A stretch of DNA of 55,594 nt, taken from positions 1 through 55,594 of the forward strand of contig JAKLKF010000041.1 in NCBI GenBank assembly GCA_023150805.1, written 5' to 3'. Under the pieces are notes generated by a model that was not told the origin of the DNA, did not search any database, and worked only from the letters and a program-made list of their open reading frames with translations. Below, piece by piece: positions 8,882 through 17,823 of this stretch (position 1 is the stretch's first letter; every line of letters begins with the position of its first letter). Origin of the DNA: Myxococcota bacterium (lineage in GTDB: Bacteria; Myxococcota_A; UBA796; UBA2385). The translations under genes and the position numbers were made by a program.

Positions 8882-9892
8882 ATGAGCGCCGAGCCGCTGA
8901 CCGCCCCCATCTCGCCGGCCGACGTGGCCCGCTGGGCCTTCTGGGGCCCCTTCCGCGACGCGCTGGACCCCCGCCGCCCCGGCATGGTCCGGGCCCTGCA
9001 CCGCGGCTGGCGCCTGCAGCACCTGGCCGCCCGCGGCGGCCGCGTCCTGATGGAGGACGAGCTGCGCCGCTGCTTCGGCGACCGCTTCGACGACCCGGGC
9101 TACCAGGACCTGGTCGCCGACGCCTACCGCTGCGCCTGGCGCGTGCACCTCGAAGAGCTGCTGCTGGGCAAGGTCGGCCCCGACACGGTCGAGCAGTACA
9201 TCCGCTTCGAGGGACGGGAGAACCTGGACCGTGCCCTGGCGCCCGGCAAGGGCGTGGTGTGGACCTACCCCCACGCCGGCGCCGTCATGATGATGCTCGC
9301 CTGGCTCGCCCACAACGGCTACCGCTACGTCCAGTACGCCGCCCGCGGCCTGCCCCCGCCCGAGGTCGCCGCCGCCAACCCGGCGCTGATGGCGACCAAC
9401 CGCCTGCGGGAGAAGGTCCGCAAGGTCCGCGAGGACAACGAGGACAAGGTGCCCTGCACCTACCTCACCATGGACAGTCCCACCCGCGAGCTCTACCGCC
9501 GCCTGGCCGACAACGAGCTGGTGGGCATCGCCTTCGACGGCCGCGCCGCCGCCAAGTTCTTCGTCCACCCCCTGCTGGGCCGGCCGGCCGTGCTCTCCTC
9601 GGGCCCCTACCGCCTGGCGGTCAGCACCAAGGCCGCCGTCGTGCCGGCCTTCTGCCTGACCCCCAAGGAGGGCCCCGCCATCTGCAAGGTCGGGGAGCCC
9701 ATCTTCCCGGGGAAGGACTGGCGCGAGGTGGCCGAGGAGGTGCTGCGGGTGGAGGAGGCCTGGCTGCGCGAGCACCCCAGCGAGTACGGCATCTGGCTGC
9801 TGCACTGCCGCCGCCGCGCCGGGATGGACGATCACCCGCTGTACGGCGACTCGGCGCCGGACGAGCGCTGGAAGCGGTGGGAGCGGGAGTAG
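8882..9892 (+). CDS. LpxL/HtrB-like lysophospholipid acyltransferase family protein
   Basis: A 336-residue soluble-looking member of the LPLAT superfamily. The pattern follows late lipid A acyltransferases: YIRFEGRENLDRALAPGKG leads into the active-site histidine in YPHAGAVMMML. Later VGIAFDGRAAAKFFVH, a Gly/Pro-rich loop and AAVVPAFCL correspond to the substrate-binding strands. The family's HxxxxD/E motif is altered: five residues after the histidine (HAGAVM) there is Met, not Asp or Glu. Activity therefore cannot be assumed. It starts seven bases after the FAD subunit gene, so it is probably in the same transcript, though a functional link to the reductase is only inferred. Confidence 0.72.
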   Translation: MSAEPLTAPISPADVARWAFWGPFRDALDPRRPGMVRALHRGWRLQHLAARGGRVLMEDELRRCFGDRFDDPGYQDLVADAYRCAWRVHLEELLLGKVGPDTVEQYIRFEGRENLDRALAPGKGVVWTYPHAGAVMMMLAWLAHNGYRYVQYAARGLPPPEVAAANPALMATNRLREKVRKVREDNEDKVPCTYLTMDSPTRELYRRLADNELVGIAFDGRAAAKFFVHPLLGRPAVLSSGPYRLAVSTKAAVVPAFCLTPKEGPAICKVGEPIFPGKDWREVAEEVLRVEEAWLREHPSEYGIWLLHCRRRAGMDDHPLYGDSAPDERWKRWERE

Positions 9893-11281
9893 CCGCCTGG
9901 CTGTGGTGGGCCTGCGCCGGCTCGCCCGACACCGGGCCCGGCGCCCGGGTCGACGGGGGCGCGACGGACGGCGGGACGCTGGACGGTGGGACGGCGGACT
10001 GGCCCCTGTCGTGGGGGGACGATCCCTGCAAGGGCTGGTCGGTGGCCTCCTCCCCCTACGGCGACACCGTCCAGACCTGGACAGAGCAGGGCCCCCACCC
10101 CACGGGCCAGCTCGTCGTCGTCGGCAGCTCCTCGATCCGCCGCTGGGAGGGCGCCTTCCGCTCGCTCGCCCCCTGGGGCGTCGTCCAGCGCGGCTTCGGC
10201 GGCGCCCGCATGTGGGAGGTCGCCGGCTACGCGCCCGAGCTGATCCGCCCCCACGCGCCCGCTGGCGTGCTCTTCTTCGCCGGCACCAACGACATCGCCG
10301 ACGGCTCCAGCGTCGACGCCGTCGTGCTGGCCTGGCGCTGCGCCGTCGAGCAGGTCTGGCAGGACCTGGGCGCCGTCCCGACCTGGTTCCCCCACCCCAT
10401 CGCGCTGGAAGCAGTGGGAGACGGCCAGGGCCGTGAACGAGGCCGTCCAGGCCCTGTCCGCCGACCACCCGGGCCTGCACTACATCGACGTGCCCGCCGC
10501 CTTCCTGGCCACCGGCAGCCCCCCCGACACCTCGCTCTTCGTCGAGGACCAGCTCCACCTGTCCGCGGCGGGCTACGCCTTGTGGACCGAGGTCGTGACC
10601 GCGGCCCTCGCCGGCCAGCCCGCGCGGGCGGTCGCGACCGGCGGCGGACTCTCGGCAGGCGAGCGGGTCCTCGTCGACCTGGGGCCGTCCAACGCCGAGG
10701 ACGGCACCCGCACCACCGGTGTGGTCGATGGCCTGCACTGGAACGCCTGGCACGAGGTCGTGGGAGAGGCGCAGATCCTGCCCGGCGAGCGCCTGGCCCC
10801 TCTGTTCACCACCACCGGCGCCGACAGCGGCCTGGCCCTGGTGGTCACCGGCGGCTTCCGCAGCAACGGCCTGCAGAACGGCGGCCTGCAGGACCCCGAC
10901 CCGGCCCTGCTGGGCGACCTGGCCGTCCCCACCGCCACCCAGGACTACTTCTACACCACCGGCCCCGACGACCCCGGCGGCCTGGCGCTCACCGGCCTGG
11001 ACCCGGCCCGCCGCTACACCCTGCGCCTGCTGGCCAGCCGCGAGTGGGCCGACGAGACGCGGGTGACCCGCTTCACCGCGCACGGCGGCGAGGGCGCCCT
11101 GAGCGGGACCGTGACCACCTCGGGCCGGGGCATCGGACACGACGGCGGGGATGGAAATGACAGCGTCGTCCTGGAGCTGCCCGCGATCCTGCCCGACGCC
11201 TGGGGGCAGGTGCACCTGGACGTGGAGATCGAGGCGGGCAGCTACGGGTATGTGAACGTGGTGGAGGTGGTGGGGTTGTGA
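9877..11281 (+). pseudogene. SGNH-hydrolase lipoprotein, frameshifted in this sequence
   Basis: Two adjoining reading frames together form one secreted esterase. The first starts at GTG 9877, overlapping the acyltransferase by 16 bases. It has a short lipoprotein signal ending LWWAC, an Asp/Gly linker, then SGNH blocks: VVVGSSSIRRW (nucleophile Ser), RGFGGARMWEVAG and FFAGTNDIADG. The frame then breaks. The second part resumes with SRWKQWETARAVNEAVQAL and the catalytic DQLHLSAAGYALW. Removing one C from the C5 run at 10389-10393 restores PTPSRWKQW, the usual sequence here. The C-terminal part (about 10650 onward) is a beta-rich domain often seen after SGNH domains. A real mutation and a base-call error cannot be told apart here. 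Confidence 0.75.
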
Positions 11282-11349
11282 GGGGGTGGGGCGGGGGATC
11301 GCACAGTGCGCAGAGGACGCAGGGGTCGCGAGGGGGCAGGTCCCATGGT

Positions 11350-11425
11350 GCGTCACACCCTCCCCCTCACCCGCCGCTGCGCGGCACCCTCTCCCCCTCC
11401 GGGGGCGAGGGAACGGGGGGTCTGG
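11350..11425. repeat. 76-bp REP-like element, copy 1
   Basis: This is identical over 76 bases to 13363-13438. It contains a small hairpin (gccgc-tgc-gcggc), then a pyrimidine/purine imperfect hairpin around ctccccctccgggggcgagg, followed by aacgggggg. It lies in the gap 11282-11563 between two genes. The rest of that gap holds no gene. A TATCCT box at 11505-11510, 54 bases before the ATG at 11564, is a possible -10 element but has no clear -35. Confidence 0.8.
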
Positions 11426-11563
11426 GCTCTCTGTGGGCGGTCTGGTGTGGGGCGCGGATGGCAGAATGCCGCACCAAAGTGGGCGCCGCCGGTGGCCGCC
11501 GTGCTATCCTGTCGGGGGACAGCGAGGCGCTGTTCGGCTCGCCGAGTCCCGATGGAGGTCGTG

Positions 11564-12765
11564 ATGACGAACCAGAACCTGTTGCGGGGGGGGGGGGGAA
11601 GCTCCTCCTCGTCCTGAGCGCTACGCCCATCTTCGCTGGCTTCGGTGACTGCGGAGGCAAGGACCTCGGCGGCCCGGGCTACGAGGGCTGCGCCTACGAC
11701 ACCATGATCACGGGGGACCACGTGGGCTACGGCAACTACGCCGACTCCACCGCCAGCGAGGGGCCCGAGGTGCAGTGCAGCTACGTGCACGCCGACGATG
11801 AGCACGTCGTCATGGACGCCCTGGAGTTCCTGGGCTTCGACGCCGAGCCGAAGTCGGTGGCCATCCAGGTGCCCCACGTGTCGGCCGGGGCCAAGAACCC
11901 GGTGGAGGGCTCCCACTATGTGGAAGGCACCGACTGGTACGCCGACTACAGCGCCGCCCTGCCCAACACCGCCCAGGACTACTCGGGCACCTGGTACGGC
12001 TACATGAGCGAGGTCCAGGCTGACGGCAGCCCCGCCGACCAGACCACCTACAACTCTGGCTTCTACTACGAGTGGGGGGTCTCGGCCTCGTCCAGTCGGG
12101 GCACGGATGTCTTCAGCGCCTATGGCACCTTCGGCACGTGGACCGGCGAGTACGAGCTGGCCGCCCACCCCAACCAGGCGGCGTCGAACGACGGCGTGCG
12201 CATGTTCCCCATCCTGCTGGACGGCGACATCGGCTTCGGCACCCTCACCAGCCTGACCGTGCTCGACCCCGGCGACGGCCAGGCCCTCACCATCGGCGGG
12301 GCCACCTACACGCTGGCCACCGGCGCGACGATCCCGCTGTTCAACGTGGGGCTGGGCAGCCCGATGTACGTGGTGATGGACCCGGCCGGCACCGGTGAGA
12401 CCCCGCGCCTGCAGATCAACGGCAACACCCCGACGGGCTGGACGCCGTGGGCCCACGTGGGCAAGGCCTACACCCTGCCCACCGCCCTGGCGGCTGCAGT
12501 GGCGGCCACCACCGGCGACCAGATCTGGATCGTCCGCGACTACCTCCGCGGCATCAACCTGGAGGCGGTCGGCAGCGGCTACTCCCTGGGCGCGCGCTAC
12601 ACCTCGACGGCACGCACCGACTTCGTGTTGCACCTGTCCCAGGGCTGGACGGTGGAGGGCACCGTCACCAACCGCTCGCCGAACAGCATCACGGTCCAGT
12701 TGACCGAGATCTCCGGCTTCCCCGTCAGCAACCTGGAAGGAACATGGACCTTCGCCGCGCTGTAG
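11564..12765 (+). CDS. secreted hypothetical protein with G13 tract in its signal peptide
   Basis: The best start is ATG 11564, with GGAGG five bases upstream, giving MTNQNLLR. It runs straight into a 13-base G tract (11586-11598), after which its frame stops quickly. The rest of the protein (KLLLVLSATPIFAGFGDCGG onward, about 390 residues) is in another frame, open from further upstream but without a good ribosome site. A tract of 11 or 14 G would fuse the start to a normal signal peptide. The mature protein is rich in Gly, Thr, Tyr and Asp, beta-like, and not assignable to a known family. The gene overlaps the next lipoprotein gene by 22 bases. The broken tract may be phase variation or a sequencing error. 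Confidence 0.65.
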
Positions 12766-13337
12766 CGGCCGGTCTCGTCCTGGCTTCCGGCTGCAGTCCG
12801 ATCCCGGACCTGTGGCCGGAAGCCGCCGAGGCATGCCAGGAGATCGACCAGACCTGCCAGGACAAGCTGGCGGAGCACTTCGGCTCGGAGATCCAGGATG
12901 AGCTGGTCGAGGGCATCTACCTGCGGGGCGTGCGATGGATGGTGCGCTGGGACATCGACGCGGCCCAGGTGGACCACTTCGACCGCGCGCCGGGCGAGGG
13001 CCTGACCCAGCGGGTGTACAACTACCTGGCACACAAGGTGCGGAGGAGCGTGGATGGGGACATGGACGATCTGGTGGACGTCGACATCCGCGGTCACACC
13101 GCCTACGCAGGGGTTCCGCTCTACTACAACGGCCTCCCCGACGACCCCTATTGCTGCGGTTCGATTCCCAAGTACCTTCTCGACGACATCCTCTACCCTG
13201 ACAAGGACGCCATGATCGACATCTTCGGCGCGGCCTTCGACGCGTGTGTCGAGGGCGTCCCCGAGGAGTTCGACGGAGAGTGCTTCTCGTGGTGGGGCTT
13301 CTCGGAGCACTACGACTACGACGGGTGGGAGGAGTAG
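12744..13337 (+). CDS. hypothetical lipoprotein
   Basis: A 197-residue lipoprotein. The signal peptide MDLRRAVAAGLVLASGC has two arginines, a short hydrophobic core and a lipobox ending ASGC. GGAAGG precedes the ATG, and the start lies 22 bases inside the preceding gene, so the two are co-translated. The mature part has an even scatter of Cys (EACQEIDQTCQDK, DPYCCGSIP, DACVEGVP, GECFSWW) that could form disulphides, plus many Tyr and Asp residues. I recognise no domain. It is followed by a possible terminator hairpin and a REP-like repeat. Confidence 0.75.
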   Translation: MDLRRAVAAGLVLASGCSPIPDLWPEAAEACQEIDQTCQDKLAEHFGSEIQDELVEGIYLRGVRWMVRWDIDAAQVDHFDRAPGEGLTQRVYNYLAHKVRRSVDGDMDDLVDVDIRGHTAYAGVPLYYNGLPDDPYCCGSIPKYLLDDILYPDKDAMIDIFGAAFDACVEGVPEEFDGECFSWWGFSEHYDYDGWEE

Positions 13338-13343
13338 GGGATG

Positions 13344-13360
13344 CGAGGTCCGGCACCTCG
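13344..13360. terminator. short GC hairpin after lipoprotein gene
   Basis: Inverted repeat cgaggt-ccggc-acctcg, with a 6-bp stem and 5-base loop, starts seven bases after the stop codon. There is no T-run, so a terminator role is only possible. Confidence 0.3.
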
Positions 13361-13362
13361 GA

Positions 13363-13438
13363 GCGTCACACCCTCCCCCTCACCCGCCGCTGCGCGGCAC
13401 CCTCTCCCCCTCCGGGGGCGAGGGAACGGGGGGTCTGG
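13363..13438. repeat. 76-bp REP-like element, copy 2
   Basis: This is an exact copy of 11350-11425 in the same orientation, about 2 kb away, with the same TGC-loop hairpin and purine/pyrimidine hairpin. The exact identity in non-coding DNA argues for recent copying or for strong constraint. It occupies much of the gap 13338-13602, which holds no gene. Confidence 0.8.
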
Positions 13439-13458
13439 CCTCCCTCCTCGCACATCGG

Positions 13459-13521
13459 CCCCTCTTCCCCCTCTTCCCCCTCTTTCCCCTCTTTCCCCTC
13501 TTTCCCCTCCTCCCCCTCCTC
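13459..13521. repeat. 63-base homopyrimidine tract with imperfect 10-bp units
   Basis: There is an uninterrupted run of C and T on the plus strand built from near-repeats of ctctttcccc. It lies just past the 3' end of the minus-strand lipoprotein gene. Mirror-like polypurine/polypyrimidine DNA can form triplexes or pause polymerases; any role here is unknown. It is followed by two copies of ccccttggcgtc. Confidence 0.7.
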
Positions 13522-13602
13522 GCCGCCCCCTTGGCGTCATGGCCCCTTGGCGTCCTTGGCGATTCGTCCTCGAAGGCCCGTCACACCAGCCCCTCCCCCT
13601 CC

Positions 13603-15312
13603 TCAGCCCGCGCAAGCCAGCCCCACCCCCTCCACCTCCAGCTCGACCGTCTCTCGCACGACGCCGCTCATCGGGTCGACCACCCACAAGGCACCCTCGA
13701 CCAGCACTCCCAGGCTGCCATCCGGCATCCCAGCCAGGCCGCGCACCTCGGACAGCTCCACCACGGACAGCCGCCGCTCTCCCCCTGTGGCCAACTCGAT
13801 CGCAACCAGCGCGCCGTCCTCGGCCCACCATGCCTGGCCCATCAGGATGGTGCCAGGAGACGCCTGGTCTGCCCACACGCCGGTCAGGTTCGATCCCGAT
13901 CCGCACTGCATGTCGGCCCAGCTCTCGTAGGCGTAGACGATGTCGGGGTCCAGGCCGGCCCAGGCGCTGCCGGGGACCAGCAGCGCCAGCGCGCCGTCGT
14001 GCAGGGTGGCCTGGGGCCACAGCCAGGCGCGCTGCGTGGCGCCGTCGGCGAGATCGACGCGGGCGAGCGCCCCCCACGCGCCGATGCCGAGCAGGGCGTG
14101 GCCGCCGGACCAGGCGATGGTGGCGCCCGAGGGGGGGGCGGGGAGCGCCTGGACGGTGCAGGTGTGACCCTCCAGGTCGAAAGCGACCAGCGCGTCCTCG
14201 GTGGCGGTCAGGCAGGCGACCGCACCCAGCCCGGGACACTCCAAGACGCCCAGGGTGGCGGGGCCGAGCGCGGCCTCGTCCAGGGGGCGCTCGCAGTCGG
14301 GCCAGCCGCCGGTGCCGGGCCAGGCATCCAGGTCGGAGAGGGTCAAGGTCAGCGCGCCACTGTCGGGCCAGGGACCCGCCGTGCCGTGCCACGACGCCGC
14401 CTCTCCCACGGCCGCCTCGACGGCCTGGCGCTGGTCGTACAGCAGGGGGTGGTCCAGCGTGGTGGCGACGGCGTCGGCGACCACCTCGGTCACGTCCGCC
14501 ACGGTGCCGCGGCTGTCTGTGACCGACCAGCGCACATCCCGGCCGATCAGCACCAGGTGCGTGGGCTGGGCCAGGTCCACCCGCAGGTCCACGGTGCCCG
14601 GCCCCTGGACGGAGACGATGCGCACGGCCTGGTCGGCGGGCAGGGTGAAGTGCACCTGCTGCACGGTGGCGCCGGTCAACGTGACGGGGCCGGCGGTCTC
14701 CACCTCGCCGTCGCAGTCGCTGTCGGTCTCGTCCGTCCAGTCCTCCAGGGCGCCGGGCCAGGCGCTGGGATCGTCGTCGTCGCAGTCCTGGTCGTTGTCG
14801 ACGAAGCCCGCGGGGGCGGCGCAGGCCTCGACCTGGCCGGCGGGATCCCCGAAGCCGTCTCCGTCCAGGTCGAGCCACCAGTCGTAGACGGGCAGGCCCT
14901 CGTCGATCTCCTCGTCGCAGTCCTGGTCGAGCTGATCGCACAGCTCGGCGGCGTCGGGGTGCACGGTGGGGTCCAGGTCGTCGCAGTCGGTGCCCCGGGT
15001 GACCCAGCCCTCCATCTCCATGCAGGTGACGAGCTGCCCGGCGGCCTCGCCGAAGCCGTCTCCGTCCAGGTCGGGGTACCAGGCGGCGGTGGGCAGCCCC
15101 TCGTCGGCGCGGGCGTCGCAGTCGTCATCCTGCTGGTTGCACAGCTCCTCGGCGTCGGGGTGCACGGCGGGGTCGGCGTCGTCGCAGTCCTCGCCCCGGG
15201 GCCAGCCATCGTCGTCGGCATCGACCGCCGCCGGGCCCGTGTCGTCGGCAGAGGCGCCCTTGTCCCCACAGGCGATGAGGACCAGGGGCAGCAGGGCGAG
15301 GGGGAGCACCAT
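13603..15312 (-). CDS. lipoprotein with three MopE-type metal-binding repeats
   Basis: A 569-residue lipoprotein. The signal is MVLPLALLPLVLIAC followed by GDKGASADD. Residues about 30-185 hold three copies of the Asp/Cys-rich MopE motif, each with GxDCDDxDPxxxPxAxELC and a DLDGDGFGxxAGQ spacer. These repeats are widespread in myxobacterial surface proteins, where metal or calcium binding is proposed. The remaining 380 residues are beta-rich, with repeated Trp/Gly strands (WSGGHALLGIGAWGALARVDL), resembling a propeller. It is transcribed divergently from the flavoprotein at 15341 across only 28 bases. Confidence 0.8.
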   Translation of the reverse strand: MVLPLALLPLVLIACGDKGASADDTGPAAVDADDDGWPRGEDCDDADPAVHPDAEELCNQQDDDCDARADEGLPTAAWYPDLDGDGFGEAAGQLVTCMEMEGWVTRGTDCDDLDPTVHPDAAELCDQLDQDCDEEIDEGLPVYDWWLDLDGDGFGDPAGQVEACAAPAGFVDNDQDCDDDDPSAWPGALEDWTDETDSDCDGEVETAGPVTLTGATVQQVHFTLPADQAVRIVSVQGPGTVDLRVDLAQPTHLVLIGRDVRWSVTDSRGTVADVTEVVADAVATTLDHPLLYDQRQAVEAAVGEAASWHGTAGPWPDSGALTLTLSDLDAWPGTGGWPDCERPLDEAALGPATLGVLECPGLGAVACLTATEDALVAFDLEGHTCTVQALPAPPSGATIAWSGGHALLGIGAWGALARVDLADGATQRAWLWPQATLHDGALALLVPGSAWAGLDPDIVYAYESWADMQCGSGSNLTGVWADQASPGTILMGQAWWAEDGALVAIELATGGERRLSVVELSEVRGLAGMPDGSLGVLVEGALWVVDPMSGVVRETVELEVEGVGLACAG

Positions 15313-15340
15313 AGAGGCAGCTTAGCCCCGGGAGCGCGCC

Positions 15341-16963
15341 ATGACCGAGCTGCAAGTCCCCACCGCCCACAGCAAGGACCGCGTGAAGACGCCGGTGCCC
15401 GACAAGGTCGACGTGGCCATCATCGGCGCGGGGCTGGGCGGGCTGATGGCCGGCGCCCGGCTGGCCCGGGCCGGCAAGAAGGTGGCCGTCTTCGACGGGC
15501 ACTACGTCGCCGGCGGCTGCGCGACCATGTTCCACCGCACCACCCGAGACGGGCGCTACCAGTTCGACATCGGCCTGCACTACGTGGGCGACTGCGGGCC
15601 CGGCGGGAAGATCCCGACCCTGCTGGAAGAGGTCGGCGTGCAGGTCGAGTTCCTGCCGATGGACGCGGACGGCTTCGACACCATCGTGCTGCCCGGGCTG
15701 ACCTTCCCCATCCCCGCCGACCGCGAGCGCTACCGCGACCGGCTGGTCGAGCACTTCCCGCGCGAGGTCAAGGGCATCGACCGCTACGTGCGGCTGCTGG
15801 GCGAGGTGGACGTCATGGCCAAGGTCATGGACTCCGACCGCAAGGGCCTGGGCACGGTGCTGTGGAACGTGGCGACCAAGGCCCGGCTGCTGCCGCGCTA
15901 CCAGAAGGTGACCATGGCCCAGGTGCTCGACGACTGCACCCAGGACCCGGTCCTGCGGGCGGTGATCCTGGGGCAGTCGGGCGACTACGGGCTGCCGCCC
16001 AGCCGGGTGAGCGCCCTGCTGCACATGGGGCTGGCCAACCACTACTTCAAGGGGGCCTGGTACCCGCGAGGTGGTGGGCAGGTGATCGCCGACCGGCTGG
16101 CCGAGGTGATCGAGGCCCACGGCGGCAGCGTCTGCCTGCGGCGGCCCATCGACCGGATCCTGGTGCAGGACGGGCGGGCCTGCGGGGTGCGGGTCGCGCC
16201 GATGCGCCAGGACCCGCAGCAGGTGCTGGCCGGCGCGGTCATCAGCAACGCCGACCTGCGCCACACCTTCCAGGAGCTGCTGCCCGAGCGGCACCTGCCG
16301 CCGGAGTGGTACCGCAAGAGCCGCAACTTCCAGATGGGCGGGGCGATCTTCATCACCTGCCTGGGCATCCAGGGCGACCTGCGGCAGCTCGGGATGCAGA
16401 CCCGCAACTACTGGTGCTTCGACACGACGGACATGGAGGCGGTGTACGGGGACATCGCCCGGGGGCGCCTGGATCCGCGCGGGGTCTACATCACCAGCGC
16501 CAGCCTGAAGGACCCCGACAGCCACGGCCACACGCCGCCCGGCGTGATGGGGGTCGAGGTGATGGCCCTGGCGCCGGGGCGGCCGGAGGCCTGGGGGGTG
16601 ACGCAGGAGGAGGTCAAGAGCGGCGCCTACCGGGACAAGCCCGAGTACCTGGCCCACAAGGAGCGCATGGAGGAGGCGCTGATCGCGCGCCTGGACCAGC
16701 AGTTCCCCGGCTGCGCCGCGCGGGTGGTGTTCCGCGAGAGCGCCTCGCCGGTGACGCACACCCGGTTCACCCGGGCGGCCGAGGGCACGGGCTACGGCCT
16801 GGCGGCGACGCCGGAGCAGTTCATGAAGGGCCGGCCGGGCTACCGCGGGCCGATCCCGGGGCTGTACCTGGCCGGGGCCAGCACGCGGGCGGGGCACGGC
16901 ATCGTCGGCGCCATGAGCAGCGGCCGGCACGCGGCGCAGAAGGTGCTGCAGGACGGGGGCTGA
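15341..16963 (+). CDS. CrtI/RetSat-family FAD-dependent oxidoreductase
   Basis: A 540-residue phytoene desaturase/retinol saturase-like flavoprotein. Near residue 27 it has the Rossmann motif VAIIGAGLGGLMAGARLARAGKKVAVFDGH for FAD, followed by GGCATMF. The C-terminal FAD motif is GPIPGLYLAGASTRAGHGIVGAMSSGRHAA. Internal landmarks are YPRGGGQVIADRLAEVIEAHGG (substrate or second nucleotide region) and AVISNADLRHTFQELL. Members desaturate carotenoids, saturate retinol-like polyenes or act on other isoprenoids or lipids; the substrate cannot be told here. It has no signal peptide, and no other carotenoid genes are nearby. It converges on the DUF2786 gene with a four-base gap. Confidence 0.82.
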   Translation: MTELQVPTAHSKDRVKTPVPDKVDVAIIGAGLGGLMAGARLARAGKKVAVFDGHYVAGGCATMFHRTTRDGRYQFDIGLHYVGDCGPGGKIPTLLEEVGVQVEFLPMDADGFDTIVLPGLTFPIPADRERYRDRLVEHFPREVKGIDRYVRLLGEVDVMAKVMDSDRKGLGTVLWNVATKARLLPRYQKVTMAQVLDDCTQDPVLRAVILGQSGDYGLPPSRVSALLHMGLANHYFKGAWYPRGGGQVIADRLAEVIEAHGGSVCLRRPIDRILVQDGRACGVRVAPMRQDPQQVLAGAVISNADLRHTFQELLPERHLPPEWYRKSRNFQMGGAIFITCLGIQGDLRQLGMQTRNYWCFDTTDMEAVYGDIARGRLDPRGVYITSASLKDPDSHGHTPPGVMGVEVMALAPGRPEAWGVTQEEVKSGAYRDKPEYLAHKERMEEALIARLDQQFPGCAARVVFRESASPVTHTRFTRAAEGTGYGLAATPEQFMKGRPGYRGPIPGLYLAGASTRAGHGIVGAMSSGRHAAQKVLQDGG

Positions 16964-16967
16964 GCGC

Positions 16968-17774
16968 TCAGCTCCGCAGGCTGCGCGCCGGGTCGAGCGC
17001 CTGCCCGCGGACGGCGTCGCGCAGGGTGATCGCGTGGCCGGCGGCGTAGCCCTCGGCGCTGTAGGCGAAGACCGAGGGGGCCTGGCGGTGGAAGTGCACG
17101 CCCTGGGCCTGCATCCACTCGCGCAGCTCCTGGCCGCGGCGGCTGACGACGGCGCACTGGTCGGGACGGACGGCGGCCTCCTCGCCGCGCAGGGCCGCCA
17201 GCCGGTTCTCGACGGCCAGCACGGCGCTGCCGGTGAAGTCGCGGGCCAGGCGGGCGCGCTCCTTCTCGCCGGTCATCATCGGCAGCTCCTCGTCGTAGCG
17301 GCGGCGGGCGTCCTCGATCTCCCGGCGCAGCACGGCGTGCAGGTACTGGGCGACGGCGACGCCGCTGTGGCGGCCGTAGAGCCAGGCGCGCTGCTCGGAG
17401 GGCGACCAGGACAGGGCGCACTCGCAGTGGCGGGCGACGGCGGCGGCCAGGCGGCGGCGCCACAGGACCCGGCCGTCGATGGCCAGGGCGACCCGCACGA
17501 TGGGGTCGCCGGCGGGCTCGTGCAGGGCCTGCCCGGCCAGGTCGTAGCGGTGGATCAGGCGGCGGGCCAGGCGGGCGGCGGCCTGGCCCTCGGGGGTGCC
17601 CTGCTGGTCGGCAGCCAGGGCCAGCAGCTTGCGGATGCGGTCGACGGCGGCCTGGGCGGCGGAGGAGGCGGCAGAGGAGGAGGCAGGGGCGGGCGAGCTG
17701 GGCACGGGGCGCTCCGGCGAGGGGGTGGGCCTCTGGACAAGAGCCTGCCGCGCCGGTGCCCGGTCCCGCGTCAA
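16968..17774 (-). CDS. DUF2786-domain protein
   Basis: A 268-residue protein. After a Pro/Ser/Ala-rich N-terminus of about 40 residues, the block VDRIRKLLALAADQQGTPEGQAAA-RLARRLIHRYDL matches DUF2786. The rest is the usual basic C-terminal region with RRRLAAAVARHCECALSW and a gpN-like GEKERARLARDFTGSAV. The family is common in phages and mobile elements but also chromosomal; its function is unknown. The only start in frame before the domain is TTG 17774 and it has no obvious ribosome site, so the true N-terminus is uncertain. It is divergent from the lipoprotein at 17824. Confidence 0.72.
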   Translation of the reverse strand: MTRDRAPARQALVQRPTPSPERPVPSSPAPASSSAASSAAQAAVDRIRKLLALAADQQGTPEGQAAARLARRLIHRYDLAGQALHEPAGDPIVRVALAIDGRVLWRRRLAAAVARHCECALSWSPSEQRAWLYGRHSGVAVAQYLHAVLRREIEDARRRYDEELPMMTGEKERARLARDFTGSAVLAVENRLAALRGEEAAVRPDQCAVVSRRGQELREWMQAQGVHFHRQAPSVFAYSAEGYAAGHAITLRDAVRGQALDPARSLRS

Positions 17775-17823
17775 GATTCGGTGCGGTCCCAGTGCGCGAT
17801 AGGATCAGGCGCGGAGGTGCAGG

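Noticed and set aside
5354..11356. A 2000-codon open frame on the minus strand across the reductase operon
   Set aside because: It is the antisense shadow of real plus-strand genes: its translation is low-complexity, rich in Val, Gln and Gly, with no domain. GC-rich DNA with G/C third positions keeps such frames open.
13459..13521. CRISPR-like repeats
   Set aside because: The units are adjacent and degenerate with no unique spacers; it is a simple-sequence tract.
15125..16930. Minus-strand open frame opposite the CrtI-like gene
   Set aside because: The plus strand has clear FAD motifs at both ends; the minus translation has none.
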